Notes: generated by a model not told the origin, from the letters alone. A stretch of 64,000 bases of DNA from Paenibacillus wulumuqiensis (GCF_000971965.1 NZ_KQ040793.1:291634-355633), one strand, 5' to 3'. Counted from the stretch's first letter, positions 46,713-55,564 are shown. Program-made: numbers and translations.

Positions 46713-47537
46713 CTAACGTTTGGCAATGCCGTATTTGTCGGACAGTGCTTCGCCGAGAATATTGAATACCATTACTACGATCAGAATCAGCAGACCGGGA
46801 TAAATCATCAGTTCCGGATGACTGCGGATATAGCTGGTGCCTTCGTGAATCATTGCGCCCCATTCCGCATTGGGCGGCTGAATGCCCAGACCGAGAAAGG
46901 AAAGCGCCGAGATATCCATAATCGCCCATCCCATCTCGAGCGTCCCGATCACGACAATCGGACGCTGTACATTGGGGATAATATGCCGCCGGATAATACT
47001 CCAGGTGGAGGAACCGCTAATCCGCGCTGCGGCAATAAAATTCCGTTCCTTGAGACTAACCACCATATTCCGGCATATCCGCGCATAATATACCCACTGC
47101 ACCATCATGAGTGCCAGCAGCACCTGCATCAGACCCGGTCCGAAAATGCCGACAATGCCCAGCACCAGCACCAGATTTGGAAAGGCCATAATGCCTTCAC
47201 ACAGCCGCATCAATATGCTGTCGACCCAGCCGCCCACATAACCGGCGACCGCTCCGACCACAATACCGATCAGCAGCGAGGAGACAAAGATCATCGCCGC
47301 GAAGCCAAGCGATATTCTCGCTCCATAAATAAGCCTGGACAGCTGGTCCCGGCCGAGATGATCCGTACCCAGCCAGTGATCCATTGACGGGCCTTTGAGC
47401 TTTTGCAGCAGATCGACCTTTACCGGATTATGAGGAGCGATCCACGGCGCCAGTAGTGCAACACCGAAGAACACCAGCACTGCCAGCGAACAGATCAGGA
47501 TCATCCGCTGTCCTTTAAAGGCTGCATGCCATTTCAT
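46713..47537 (-). CDS. nikC: Nickel-type ABC transporter permease (NikC-like)
   Basis: A 274-residue permease, close to E. coli NikC (277). The N-terminal helix (LICSLAVLVFFGVALLAPW) is followed by the family loop HWLGTDHLGRDQLSRLIYGARISL and the EAA-type loop (NFIAAARISGSSTWSIIRRHI). I take ATG 47537; TTG 47543 in the same frame overlaps the nikB stop. Confidence 0.9.
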   Translation of the reverse strand: MKWHAAFKGQRMILICSLAVLVFFGVALLAPWIAPHNPVKVDLLQKLKGPSMDHWLGTDHLGRDQLSRLIYGARISLGFAAMIFVSSLLIGIVVGAVAGYVGGWVDSILMRLCEGIMAFPNLVLVLGIVGIFGPGLMQVLLALMMVQWVYYARICRNMVVSLKERNFIAAARISGSSTWSIIRRHIIPNVQRPIVVIGTLEMGWAIMDISALSFLGLGIQPPNAEWGAMIHEGTSYIRSHPELMIYPGLLILIVVMVFNILGEALSDKYGIAKR

Positions 47538-47539
47538 AT

Positions 47540-48484
47540 TCAATGCTCTGCCCGTCCTTTCGATGAGATCCGCGGATCCATGTACAGCTGTACCAGATCA
47601 ACGAGCAAATTACACAGGATAAACAAACACGCCGCCAGAAAGACATAACACTGGATCACGGGAATATCCCGGTTAAATATCGCATCCACAAAATATCGTC
47701 CAAAGCCGGGCCATGAAAATACCTGCTCCACGATAATCGTGCCTGTCAGCAGCTTACCCAGATTGATGCCCATACCGGTAATCAGCGGGGTAATCGCCAG
47801 CTTCAGCACATGCTTGAGCATAATCGTCCGTTCGCGCAGACCGCGCATACGGGCATACTGCACATACGTCTCCTGCATCTGCTCCAGCATACTGGACCGC
47901 AGCAGCCGGGTGTAGACGGCGATCAGCACCAATGAGAGCGCTACTGTCGGCAGCACCAGATTCTGCCAGCTTCCGCGGCCTTCAACCGGCAGCAGATCCA
48001 GTTTGACCGAGAAGAAGAAAATCAGCAGATAGCCGAGCCAGAATTGCGGAATCGAAGCTCCCAGATAGGAGATCGCCCGGCTCACCATATCGATCCAGCT
48101 GTTGCGATATACCGCCGCCAGAATGCCCAGTGGAACACTGACGATCACCGAGAACAGCATGCTCCACAGCGCCAATTCAGCGGTCGCCGGCATTCTCGAT
48201 ACGACTTCATTCCAGACCGGCTGATTGGTCAGATACGATGTACCAAAGTCCAGCCGGGCGATTTTTTGCAGAGTATGCATATACTGCGTCCACAGCGGCT
48301 GATCCAGCCCGAACTCATGGCGCTTCTGCTCCAGCACTTCCGGGGTCGGATAAATATGGGCAGCTGTCAAATACGCTTCCGCCGGATCGACCGGAGACAG
48401 ATGAATCAGTCCAAAAGTAACCAGTGTAGCGATGAAGACGATCGGAATGATGGCAATCATCCGTTTACCGATATAGCCAATCAT
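47540..48484 (-). CDS. nikB: Nickel-type ABC transporter permease (NikB-like)
   Basis: A 314-residue permease, the same length as E. coli NikB. The start MIGYIGKRMIAIIPIVF is preceded by AGGAGGAG; the frame is open seven codons further but without need. Family motifs: LDQPLWTQYMHTLQKIARLDFGTSY and, near the C-terminus, VEQVFSWPGFGRYFVDAIFNRDIPVIQ. Confidence 0.92.
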   Translation of the reverse strand: MIGYIGKRMIAIIPIVFIATLVTFGLIHLSPVDPAEAYLTAAHIYPTPEVLEQKRHEFGLDQPLWTQYMHTLQKIARLDFGTSYLTNQPVWNEVVSRMPATAELALWSMLFSVIVSVPLGILAAVYRNSWIDMVSRAISYLGASIPQFWLGYLLIFFFSVKLDLLPVEGRGSWQNLVLPTVALSLVLIAVYTRLLRSSMLEQMQETYVQYARMRGLRERTIMLKHVLKLAITPLITGMGINLGKLLTGTIIVEQVFSWPGFGRYFVDAIFNRDIPVIQCYVFLAACLFILCNLLVDLVQLYMDPRISSKGRAEH

Positions 48485-48527
48485 TAATCTTCTCCTCCTG
48501 AACATGCGTTATAAAGCGGAATTAGAT

Positions 48528-50171
48528 CTAGGGTGCAGTCACCTGAATACCTGCGAACGGATTGTCATCACGGCTCGCCGGGAATTCAAAGTTGGTAATT
48601 TTCTTCTGGTACACTGCCGTTTTCTTGATATAGGAAATCGGGATAATCGCCGATTGCTCCTGCAGTGTTGTCAGAATGGAGCGATACAGCTCCTGACGCT
48701 TGGTCTCATCGGTGGAGGACAGAGCCTGACGTACCTGCTCATCCAGCTGTTTTTTCGTCGGGATTGCACTCAGTGTCTCCGAGATGCCAAAGCCCGGGCT
48801 TGCCACGACATTGATGAACGAATGCGGATCATACGGTGCACCATAGTTGTACCAGAAATACAGGTCAAAATCGTTCGCTTTCAGGCGCTTGATCTGCACA
48901 GTCAGTTCCAGACCGGTCAGATTTACTTTCACACCGAGTGCACTCCACTCTGCCTGAATCGTCTCTGCCATCGCTTTCTGGATCGGATCGGTTTTGTCGA
49001 AAATCATATCAAATTCAAGTGGCTGGCCATCCTTCTCGCGCACCGTTCCACCAGCAGGCAATTTCCAGCCCGCTTCATCCAGCAGTGTCATCGACTGCTG
49101 CACATTATACGGAATTGGCTTCAGATCAATATTGGTGTACGGATAGTTTTTGGACAGTACGGAATCCGCAGGCTGTTCGAGGCCGGACGTAATGCCCTGC
49201 ACCATCGCCTGCTTGTTGAATCCTTCATGCAGCGCCATGCGCACTCTGACATCTGCCAGTTTGGGATTGGAGGAATTGAGCAGCAGGCTGCGTGTTCCTA
49301 CAGGATCGGACAGTTTGGTGACATATTCATCGTTGGCCTGAAGTTGGGTAAAGGCATCCAGACTGATCACGCCTTCTCCATAGATCAGATCGAGTTCACC
49401 TTTCTCAAAAGCAGCAACACGGGTCTCCGCATCAGGAATAATCTTGACGGTGACCTGATCGATCGCCGGAGCTTTGCCCCAATAGTTCGGATTGCGCTTG
49501 AATACGGCGTATTCGTCCTGCTTGTAATCAGACAGCATCCAAGGGCCGGTACCGACCGACTTTTTGACGCCTTCGGAGGTATCGCCGTTATCCGGGAACC
49601 CGGCTGCACCAAGGAAGCGGAATGGACGAACAACAGACAGATCCTGCAGTACTGGATAATACGACTTGGTCAGTGTCAGGCGGAACGTATGATCATCCAC
49701 CACTTCGGTTTTGTCGATCACACTGACAATGCCCAGCCAGCTGTGGGTATCTTTGTGCTTCATTACCGCGTCAAAGTTCTTTTTGACAATTTCGGCGTTA
49801 AAGTCACTGCCGTCCGAGAATTTTACATTCTGGCGAAGGTTGAACGTATAGACTTTGCCATCGTCGGAGATTTTCCACGATTGTGCCAGTCCTGGTGCCA
49901 GCTTGCCATCTTTTTCATAGCTGACCAGCGGCTCATAAATCATCGACTGGGCGAACAGCTGCGATGGATTGTATGTATGAGGATTCATCGTCCCGATATC
50001 ACGAGGCCATGACATGGTAATGGATTTGGCAGAAGCTGCCGCATCGGAAGCATCGGAAGCATTGGAAGATGCAGTATCGCTGCCTGTATTACTGCAACCC
50101 GCAAGCAGAAGCAGTACAGCCAGTATTGTCGCCAATACCGGAATAGAAGACCTTTGACGGTGATATGACAT
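48528..50171 (-). CDS. nikA: Nickel/metal-chelate binding lipoprotein (NikA-like)
   Basis: A 547-residue binding protein of the peptide/nickel family. The signal peptide ends in the lipobox LLAGC. The mature part resembles NikA closely: SWPRDIGTMNPHTYNPSQLF, QSMIYEPLV, and KSYYPVLQDLSVVRPFRFLG with the RPFRF arginine motif. The C-terminal loop after GAPYDPH has few His residues, so binding of Ni-(His)2 exactly as in E. coli is uncertain; metallophore or iron chelates are alternatives. It is first in the operon. A sigma-A-like promoter and a perfect Fur box lie upstream, so iron controls it. No urease or hydrogenase genes are nearby. Confidence 0.88.
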   Translation of the reverse strand: MSYHRQRSSIPVLATILAVLLLLAGCSNTGSDTASSNASDASDAAASAKSITMSWPRDIGTMNPHTYNPSQLFAQSMIYEPLVSYEKDGKLAPGLAQSWKISDDGKVYTFNLRQNVKFSDGSDFNAEIVKKNFDAVMKHKDTHSWLGIVSVIDKTEVVDDHTFRLTLTKSYYPVLQDLSVVRPFRFLGAAGFPDNGDTSEGVKKSVGTGPWMLSDYKQDEYAVFKRNPNYWGKAPAIDQVTVKIIPDAETRVAAFEKGELDLIYGEGVISLDAFTQLQANDEYVTKLSDPVGTRSLLLNSSNPKLADVRVRMALHEGFNKQAMVQGITSGLEQPADSVLSKNYPYTNIDLKPIPYNVQQSMTLLDEAGWKLPAGGTVREKDGQPLEFDMIFDKTDPIQKAMAETIQAEWSALGVKVNLTGLELTVQIKRLKANDFDLYFWYNYGAPYDPHSFINVVASPGFGISETLSAIPTKKQLDEQVRQALSSTDETKRQELYRSILTTLQEQSAIIPISYIKKTAVYQKKITNFEFPASRDDNPFAGIQVTAP

Positions 50172-50199
50172 AAATGATATAACCCCTTTTCTCTATTGA

Positions 50200-50214
50200 T
50201 GATAATGATTATCA
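50200..50214. promoter_or_regulatory. Fur box
   Basis: TGATAATGATTATCA is a perfect 7-1-7 inverted repeat, identical to the Bacillus Fur consensus (TGATAATNATTATCA). It differs from Zur (TCGTAATNATTACGA) and PerR (TTATAATNATTATAA) patterns. It lies over the expected transcription start of nikA. Confidence 0.88.
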
Positions 50215-50226
50215 TATTCATTCATT

Positions 50227-50255
50227 AGAATAGGTAGGAGTTCGTCTTTTGTCAA
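50227..50255 (-). promoter_or_regulatory. Sigma-A-type promoter of the nik operon
   Basis: On the minus strand TTGACA (50250-50255) and TATTCT (50227-50232) are 17 bases apart. The Fur box begins about 12 bases downstream, a classic repression layout. Confidence 0.7.
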
Positions 50256-50327
50256 CATAAATCGTCATTTCCTGCATTATGGCTGTACAACAAACCGGTT
50301 TATAAAGCTAAAATATTATCCAATATA

Positions 50328-50359
50328 ACAAAAGCCTGCTCCATTTGCACGGAACAGAC
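50328..50359 (-). terminator. Terminator of the nucleoside phosphorylase gene
   Basis: On the minus strand GTCTGTTCC (50359-50351) pairs with GGAGCAGGC (50342-50334), nine pairs including two G-T, followed by TTTTGTT. The 50360-50496 stretch holds further weak pairing and no gene. Confidence 0.65.
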
Positions 50360-50496
50360 TTCCATTATAAATGCTGCCTGACCGAATCGCGAATGCAGCA
50401 ATCTGCTTCCAATAAGGTTCGGCTTTTCAGGCACCATTAACGTATATGGATGCACAAGCAGGATTATATCAAAGTCAAAGCAACCGGCTATTCACC

Positions 50497-51228
50497 TCAG
50501 CCATGACGCTTGGCCAGTGTGACCACTGCCGTAATCGCAGCTTCGATCTCACGCTGCACCGCATCGGCGACCACGTTGGTGTTCGGGTCATACTCGGCAG
50601 CCAGATCGGCGTCCGCATAACCATCGAGAGCGACGATTGCTCCGGCACGTACACCGCGCAGGGCTGCGATAATGTACAGTGCCGAGATCTCCATCTCCAC
50701 GGCGAGCGCTCCGGCCTGCTTGAACTTTTTGTGCGGGAATTCTTCGACGCCGTTAAAGAATACATCCAGCGTCACGGTGATGCCTTTTTGCACAATGCCT
50801 TCGCTCTGACGAGCGGCTTCGTACAGTGCTTCGACAATCTCGCTGTCCGCTACAGCAGGGAATCCTTCCGGTACAAGCTGACGGGTCAGTCCGTCCGTAC
50901 GTACTGCTGCCGTACTGACGATCAGGCTGCCTGCCGGATGATCTGCCGAATACGAACCGGCGGTACCTACGCGGATCAGCGTCTTCACCCCTGCACGAAT
51001 CAGTTCCTCAAAGCATACAGCAGCTCCCGGCGAACCAACGCCATGACTGACGACAGCGATTTCCACACCATCTCTGGTACCAACGAAGCTGCGGTATTCC
51101 CGGCTGAATGCCAGTTCCCGCGGATTGTCCAGCTGGGCAGCGATTCCTGCTGCCCGTTTCGGATCGCCGCAGACAATGGCGTATTCCGGAATATCTTCAC
51201 TGTTCACTTGCAAAATAGGCATCAACAT
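50497..51228 (-). CDS. Nucleoside phosphorylase (uridine/purine phosphorylase superfamily)
   Basis: A 243-residue enzyme of the PNP/UDP family. The phosphate-binding region reads CGDPKRAAGIAAQL, the core motif is LIRVGTAGSYS, and the nucleoside/ribose site includes AVEMEISALYIIAAL with the conserved Glu-Met-Glu. Length and the GDPKR motif are closer to uridine phosphorylase than to trimeric PNP, but base preference cannot be decided. AAAGGAG lies 12 bases before the ATG. It salvages nucleosides by phosphorolysis in the cytoplasm. It stands alone between the nik operon and the RNA-repair-like locus. Confidence 0.85.
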   Translation of the reverse strand: MLMPILQVNSEDIPEYAIVCGDPKRAAGIAAQLDNPRELAFSREYRSFVGTRDGVEIAVVSHGVGSPGAAVCFEELIRAGVKTLIRVGTAGSYSADHPAGSLIVSTAAVRTDGLTRQLVPEGFPAVADSEIVEALYEAARQSEGIVQKGITVTLDVFFNGVEEFPHKKFKQAGALAVEMEISALYIIAALRGVRAGAIVALDGYADADLAAEYDPNTNVVADAVQREIEAAITAVVTLAKRHG

Positions 51229-51323
51229 GGGCTTGATCGAACTCCTTTTTTATCCATTTCCGTTTATTATACCAGCGGCAGCGGATTTCTCCCAGTCCTG
51301 TCTAAACCGGCAACCTGATCTTA

Positions 51324-52646
51324 TCAGAAATGAAATCCGACACGTCCGTCGCTGTTATGCAGCCACACACCCTTGCGGCTCTTGTCCAGCTCGCCACGCA
51401 GACCCTGAATGACTTCACGCATATCCAGACTGCCTTCTTCGTGCCAGCGCAGCGCCGCCGAGACATACAGTTCACCCAGCTGGGCAAAGGTAAATCCTTC
51501 GGTCAGGCGCGCCGCTTCCACGACCACTTCTTCCCCGGCAAATTCGTGCAGCCGCTTGCGATGGAAATATTCCAGGCGCAGATCTTCATTAGGCAGGTTA
51601 ATCTCGTAGGCACGGTCGAATCGTCCGGCACGGTTCATCAGACCCGGATCAATCTTCTCCGGATAGTTGGTCGTACCGATCAGGAAAATTCCCTCTTTGG
51701 ACGTCGCACCATCCAGCGTATTCAGGAAAAAGGAACGCGATTCCGCTGGCATGGAATCAATATCCTCGATCACCAGCACCATCGGCGCCATGCGTCCGGC
51801 TGCTTCGAACACTTCCTCGATCGATTCGCTGTTCGTATACTCGGTAATCTGCCAGTAAGCGACCGGTCCAGGCACACTGCCGGCAATCGATTTGACGAGC
51901 GTCGTTTTACCATTACCGGGATGGCCGTAGAGCAGAATGCCCCGCTTGTAAGGCACATCATATTTCTGGTAAAAGCTGCGGTCTTCGGCAAAAAAGCGAT
52001 CCAGCGAGCGGTAAATATCCTGCTTGATCTCACTCGGCATAATAACATCCTCGCGGGAGACCGCTCGGCTGACCGGCTCCAGCTGACGGTTGATGCCATG
52101 TCTGCCATCCGTAAATACCGTTACCCGGAGCAGGCTTTGTTCCCGCTGGCGGATACGCACTTCACCCAGAAAAGTTAGCAGTGCTTCATCGCTGACCGCG
52201 AATACCAGATCATCATTGCTAATTCCGTGATCACGGAAAACAGGCATGCGCGCCATGGCTACACCGGCTTCCGGATAGGCAAATACATTATTTTTCATGG
52301 AACGGTGTACTCCGTAATCCGGTTCCGGCTTGTCACCGTCGTAGACAAATGTCCATTCTTCCAGCCGGTCATAGATGCTGGCTACATGCTCAACAGCGGA
52401 TTTGCCGGAACGCAGGTCATCCTCCAGCAGATCCCAGTATTCAATATTCGGATCGTCACTGGCATACAGTCGATATTCGACGCCATAACGTTCCTGCAGC
52501 TTGGCCGCGATCCCCTGGATGACACGTGCATAATCCGCATACTGGGAAGGCATTCCTTTTTCTTCTTTGTTATATACAATAATGGCAGGTTTCTGAACAG
52601 ATGCTGCCTGTATTGAATCATCTTTGGTACGGTAGATAGAATCCAA
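51324..52646 (-). CDS. BCS1-like AAA+ ATPase associated with RtcB
   Basis: A 440-residue protein. An N-terminal region of about 200 residues without a recognised domain is followed by one AAA+ module: Walker [18 protein letters not shown] (about residue 240), Walker [11 protein letters not shown] (about 290), sensor 1 [11 protein letters not shown] and arginine finger [14 protein letters not shown] at 52646 is chosen because AGAGGGGG lies 8 bases upstream; ATGs at 52682 and 52724 have no ribosome site. It probably remodels a protein or RNA-protein complex. It follows the RtcB ligase gene in the same direction, with a hairpin between. Confidence 0.8.
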   Translation of the reverse strand: MDSIYRTKDDSIQAASVQKPAIIVYNKEEKGMPSQYADYARVIQGIAAKLQERYGVEYRLYASDDPNIEYWDLLEDDLRSGKSAVEHVASIYDRLEEWTFVYDGDKPEPDYGVHRSMKNNVFAYPEAGVAMARMPVFRDHGISNDDLVFAVSDEALLTFLGEVRIRQREQSLLRVTVFTDGRHGINRQLEPVSRAVSREDVIMPSEIKQDIYRSLDRFFAEDRSFYQKYDVPYKRGILLYGHPGNGKTTLVKSIAGSVPGPVAYWQITEYTNSESIEEVFEAAGRMAPMVLVIEDIDSMPAESRSFFLNTLDGATSKEGIFLIGTTNYPEKIDPGLMNRAGRFDRAYEINLPNEDLRLEYFHRKRLHEFAGEEVVVEAARLTEGFTFAQLGELYVSAALRWHEEGSLDMREVIQGLRGELDKSRKGVWLHNSDGRVGFHF

Positions 52647-52702
52647 TCCGTTATCCCCCTCTGTTATCGGTTCGTTGTTCATTTTTGATAGGTTATCGAA
52701 AC

Positions 52703-52746
52703 GGAAGACCCGGACCCGTTTCACCGGAAACAGGTCTTCCTTTTTT
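52703..52746. promoter_or_regulatory. Strong hairpin between rtcB and the AAA gene
   Basis: GGAAGACC (52703-52710) pairs with GGTCTTCC (52733-52740); inside, GTTTC pairs with GAAAC. A six-T run follows on the plus strand only, so as a terminator it would stop plus-strand (antisense) transcripts. On the minus strand it lies between the rtcB stop and the AAA start and could be a processing or stability element. Confidence 0.5.
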
Positions 52747-52786
52747 CTTCCTTCTATTCCATTCTACTCTTTAACGAGACAAATGT

Positions 52787-54217
52787 TTAATTTGTTCCTT
52801 TGATCGCAGCCAGTGGCTGACATTTGGCTACGACGGCAGCCAGTCCGGCGCCGGTGACACTCTCGATAATCTGATCCACATCCTTGTAGGCCTGCGGCGA
52901 CTCATCCAGTATACTCTCCAGCGAGCGCTGGTTCACGACAATTTCGTCATCTGTGCCGACTTTCATGGAGCTGGCAAATTCATCGACTTTGACCAGCCGT
53001 TTCGTCGCAGAACGGGAGCGGGCCCGTCCGGCTCCATGGCAGATCGAGTAATAGTTGTCTTCTCCACCGGGCAGTCCGACCATGATATATGAGGACGTCC
53101 CCATTGAGCCGGGGATCAGCGCCGGATGACCGGTCTTCATGTATGGCTCGGGATTGCCGGGATGTCCGGCCGGCAGGGCACGGGTAGCTCCCTTGCGGTG
53201 AACGAACACAGTATCTTCTCCCCGGTATTCGGACCAGGCATAATTATGCATCAGATCATACAGTGTACGCAGCTCACACTGGCTGCCAAATACATCGCGC
53301 AGCGCTTCCCGGATCGCATAGGCGATCAGATGCCGGTTCACCGTGGCATAGTTCAGCGCCGAGTACATTAGATTCACGTAATGCCGGGATTCCGGATGAG
53401 ACAGCGGCAGGAAAGCAAGCTTGGGATCTGCCGTGCCGAGTCCGAGCCGGTGCATCGCCGCGATCATCGCCGGATTGCTTTCCTGGCTGATGCCGCCGCC
53501 CCAGGAACGGGAACCGGAATGGATCATGACGGCAATCTGTCCGTCGTACATGCCCCAGCTTTCGGCAATATCGCGATTCTCCTCCGCAATCTCCAGCGCC
53601 TGAATCTCGGCAAAATGATTACCCCCACCCAGCGTGCCGAGCTGCCGATGACCCCGATGCCAGGCCCGGTCGCTCACATTGTTCAGTACATTTTCATCAA
53701 ACTTGAACCAGCTCTCTTCCACATGGGTCAGAGAAGTCGACTTTTTCGGAGTATAGCTGTCCGGGACATATTTACCCTGCAGCCCGTGCAGTCCTTTACT
53801 GACGACATTTTCAAGCCGCAGGTCGGAGAAATGACCGCGCTGCTGGGACTCCATCGGCAGGTATTTCTCGATCGTTTTGACCAGTTTGCGGCGCAGTTTG
53901 ACCTCTTTGAGATCGTCGCGGTGCAGATTGGTCAGATGCACCCGCATGCCGCAGCCGATATCGCTGCCGACGATGGAAGGTGATACATATCCGTCTTCGC
54001 CGCCCCATACGGCAGTCGTACCGATGCAGGTACCGACGCCGACATGCACATCTGGCGTGTAGCCCATATAGCGAATGCCGGGAATCTGCAGATTGTTATT
54101 GGCCATGGCGAATACTTTGTAATCCAGGCCGGCAAACAGCTCGGGATTGGCGTATACATGTACATCCCCCGCTGGCAGTTTGACCTGGTGTATATAAGGA
54201 TTGGTGTTCTGTATCAT
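52787..54217 (-). CDS. rtcB: RNA-splicing ligase RtcB
   Basis: A 476-residue GTP- and Mn-dependent ligase that joins 2',3'-cyclic phosphate (or 3'-phosphate) and 5'-OH RNA ends. Visible motifs: YTPDVHVGVGTCIGTTAVW, SIVGSDIGCGMR (metal-binding Asp and Cys), GTLGGGNHFAEIQ, HSGSRSWG, and SICHGAGRARSRS, whose His (about residue 394) is the guanylylated residue in characterised RtcB enzymes. All key residues are present. AGAGG lies upstream of the ATG. The neighbours are an AAA ATPase and a broken RlaP nucleotidyltransferase, which together look like an RNA-repair locus. No archease gene is adjacent. Confidence 0.93.
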   Translation of the reverse strand: MIQNTNPYIHQVKLPAGDVHVYANPELFAGLDYKVFAMANNNLQIPGIRYMGYTPDVHVGVGTCIGTTAVWGGEDGYVSPSIVGSDIGCGMRVHLTNLHRDDLKEVKLRRKLVKTIEKYLPMESQQRGHFSDLRLENVVSKGLHGLQGKYVPDSYTPKKSTSLTHVEESWFKFDENVLNNVSDRAWHRGHRQLGTLGGGNHFAEIQALEIAEENRDIAESWGMYDGQIAVMIHSGSRSWGGGISQESNPAMIAAMHRLGLGTADPKLAFLPLSHPESRHYVNLMYSALNYATVNRHLIAYAIREALRDVFGSQCELRTLYDLMHNYAWSEYRGEDTVFVHRKGATRALPAGHPGNPEPYMKTGHPALIPGSMGTSSYIMVGLPGGEDNYYSICHGAGRARSRSATKRLVKVDEFASSMKVGTDDEIVVNQRSLESILDESPQAYKDVDQIIESVTGAGLAAVVAKCQPLAAIKGTN

Positions 54218-54388
54218 AAAGTGATTAAACCTCTTTCATCTAAAAATCATACTTTTAGTTGTTAATTTATTCAGGTTATTTATTGGAGCTGCTGCTTGGT
54301 TTATTGGATACGGCAAGCCTGTTTGTATCATCATCACAGGCTTGCAGGCAGCTCAGACCCGGATAGCTTGGCTGGCTGACCGTTATCA

Positions 54389-54845
54389 TTATGACCACAC
54401 CTGCCGCAGTGTATCGCGGAACAGCTGGTCCAGTGTCTCAACCAGATTCTGTGCCGAAGCCGGATGCAATGATGCTTTAGCTTCCAGATCGGCAATGGAA
54501 TGTTCCAGATAGTGATGGATAGATGGAATCGGTGATTCCAGATTCAATTCGTCTCCTGCCATTTTACGTTCCAGCAGATGAAGGATATCCTCGCGCAGCT
54601 GACCATCCGGCAGCAGCTCGGCGACCAGCTGCTGGAATTCCATTGGTGGCATGGTGCCTTTTTGCTCGATCCAATAGCAGACGAGAATCCCAGCCGTTAA
54701 TATCCAGCTGGTCGCTGATCGGATATTCGATTACATCTCTTCGGTCGAAGATGGACAGATACCATTCCGGCGGATGCACATAGATAAACCGCACATCATA
54801 GTCGCTGTCCCGGGAAGGAAATCCCCATGCCTGGCTGACTTGCAT
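54389..54845 (-). pseudogene. RlaP/YcgL-type nucleotidyltransferase, broken by internal deletion
   Basis: From ATG 54845 (AAAGGAGTG upstream) the frame gives MQVSQAWGFPSRDSDYDVRF and IYVHPPEWYLSIFDRRDVIEY up to LDINGWD, the start of the pol-beta-type RlaP family (PF10127). From about 54690 homology moves to another frame: ILVCYWIEQKGTMPPMEF and then the family C-terminus to 54389. The normal middle (perhaps 70 or more residues) is missing, and the GS of the catalytic GS-x-AWG motif is lost (VSQAWG). DSDYD remains. Family members are linked to RNA ligases and RNA end repair, which fits the adjacent rtcB. Non-functional as it stands. Confidence 0.78.
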
Positions 54846-54983
54846 GGGTATCACTCCTTTGTCTTAGTCTGGTATATTTAGCTGCCGCTTTATTGGGTCC
54901 AGCAGCCTATCGTTGACGCTATCGATACGGTATATTTTTATCCCATCAATGGTTTATCGTTAGTCCGCGCGAAAATACAGAAA

Positions 54984-55014
54984 AGCCGCAGACCCTGAAT
55001 TACGGTCTGCGGCT
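54984..55014 (-). terminator. Hairpin, possible minus-strand terminator
   Basis: AGCCGCAGACC (54984-54994) and GGTCTGCGGCT (55004-55014) form a perfect 11-bp stem, with TTTTCTGTATTTTC on the minus strand. No clear gene feeds it unless the region to its right is transcribed. Confidence 0.6.
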
Positions 55015-55046
55015 GGTTGATGGAGAATAACCGGGATGATGCACAA

Positions 55047-55162
55047 GCTGAATTTCTGGGCATTCTGATGCGTCAGCTGAACTTTCTGGGCATCTTAGTG
55101 CCAGGCTAAATCCCTTGAGCATCTTTATGCCCAGCTAAATCTTCTGGACACTTTAATCCGGT
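55047..55162. repeat. Four-unit 29-bp tandem repeat
   Basis: Units begin at 55047, 55076, 55105 and 55134, each with GCTGAA or GCTAAA, then a TTCTGGGCAT-like core and a TGCC-like end. Spacing is exactly 29 bases with no spacers between units, and divergence rises toward the last unit. 29 is not a multiple of three, so it does not encode a peptide repeat in one frame. Confidence 0.7.
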
Positions 55163-55429
55163 TATTCCTGCAGCTGCGGTATATGGACATGATCTCCGGA
55201 AAAAAGAATCGCGAACCGTACACCGGCTGAATATGAGGTTGTTCATATTGTAGAGGCTCTGCCGCCAACGCTGTACCTGTAATAAGGATGCAGATTCAGT
55301 GATAATGGCGGCGGCCAGTTATACGATCCATAAAAGGGACCAGGTACGTAAGCACCTGATCCCTTTTCCTGTCAGCAGCACAGGTTACAAAGCGGCCTGA
55401 ATGTGCTGTACGATTCTTTTGACTGAAGA
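55163..55429. other. Gene-poor stretch with hairpins
   Basis: A stem GCCGCCA/TGGCGGC (near 55271-55311) with a loop of about 40 bases, and the terminator at 55332, are the only features. Several short frames on the minus strand have no ribosome site. Confidence 0.4.
55332..55367. terminator. Bidirectional terminator-like hairpin
   Basis: AAAAGGGACCAGGT (55332-55345) pairs with ACCTGATCCCTTTT (55354-55367) with one mismatch; A/T runs lie on both sides. It follows the small ORF at 55430 on the minus strand. Confidence 0.7.
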
Positions 55430-55564
55430 TTATGTCGTCCGTAAGAGGCTGGAAAATATGGAGCAAGCATATGGAATTGTCAAAAAGCCTGTCTGTTGGC
55501 GCTGGTTATCAATAATTGTGTATGTGATCTGCTGATTGTCCATTCTATCGCTGCCCAGGGTCAT
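55430..55564 (-). CDS. Small ORF of unknown function (44 aa)
   Basis: AAGGGAGG lies 8 bases before ATG 55564, a strong site. The product begins MTLGSDRMDNQQITYTIIDN and ends SSLLRTT. It is polar, with no membrane segment and one Cys. A terminator hairpin follows within 65 bases. I know no family. The ribosome site and terminator favour a real small protein, but its short length leaves doubt. Confidence 0.4.
   Translation of the reverse strand: MTLGSDRMDNQQITYTIIDNQRQQTGFLTIPYACSIFSSLLRTT

Noticed and set aside
48504-50012. Long plus-strand open frame (502 codons) opposite nikA
   Set aside because: It mirrors a gene with strong family motifs, has no ribosome site and its translation looks like antisense of a coding strand.
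55047-55162. CRISPR-like array
   Set aside because: The 29-bp period suggests repeats, but units abut directly with no unique spacers and there are no cas genes.
55190-55315. Possible gene remnant on the minus strand (frame ending HVHIPQLQE)
   Set aside because: Only about 25 open codons, stops on both sides, and no family that can be named.
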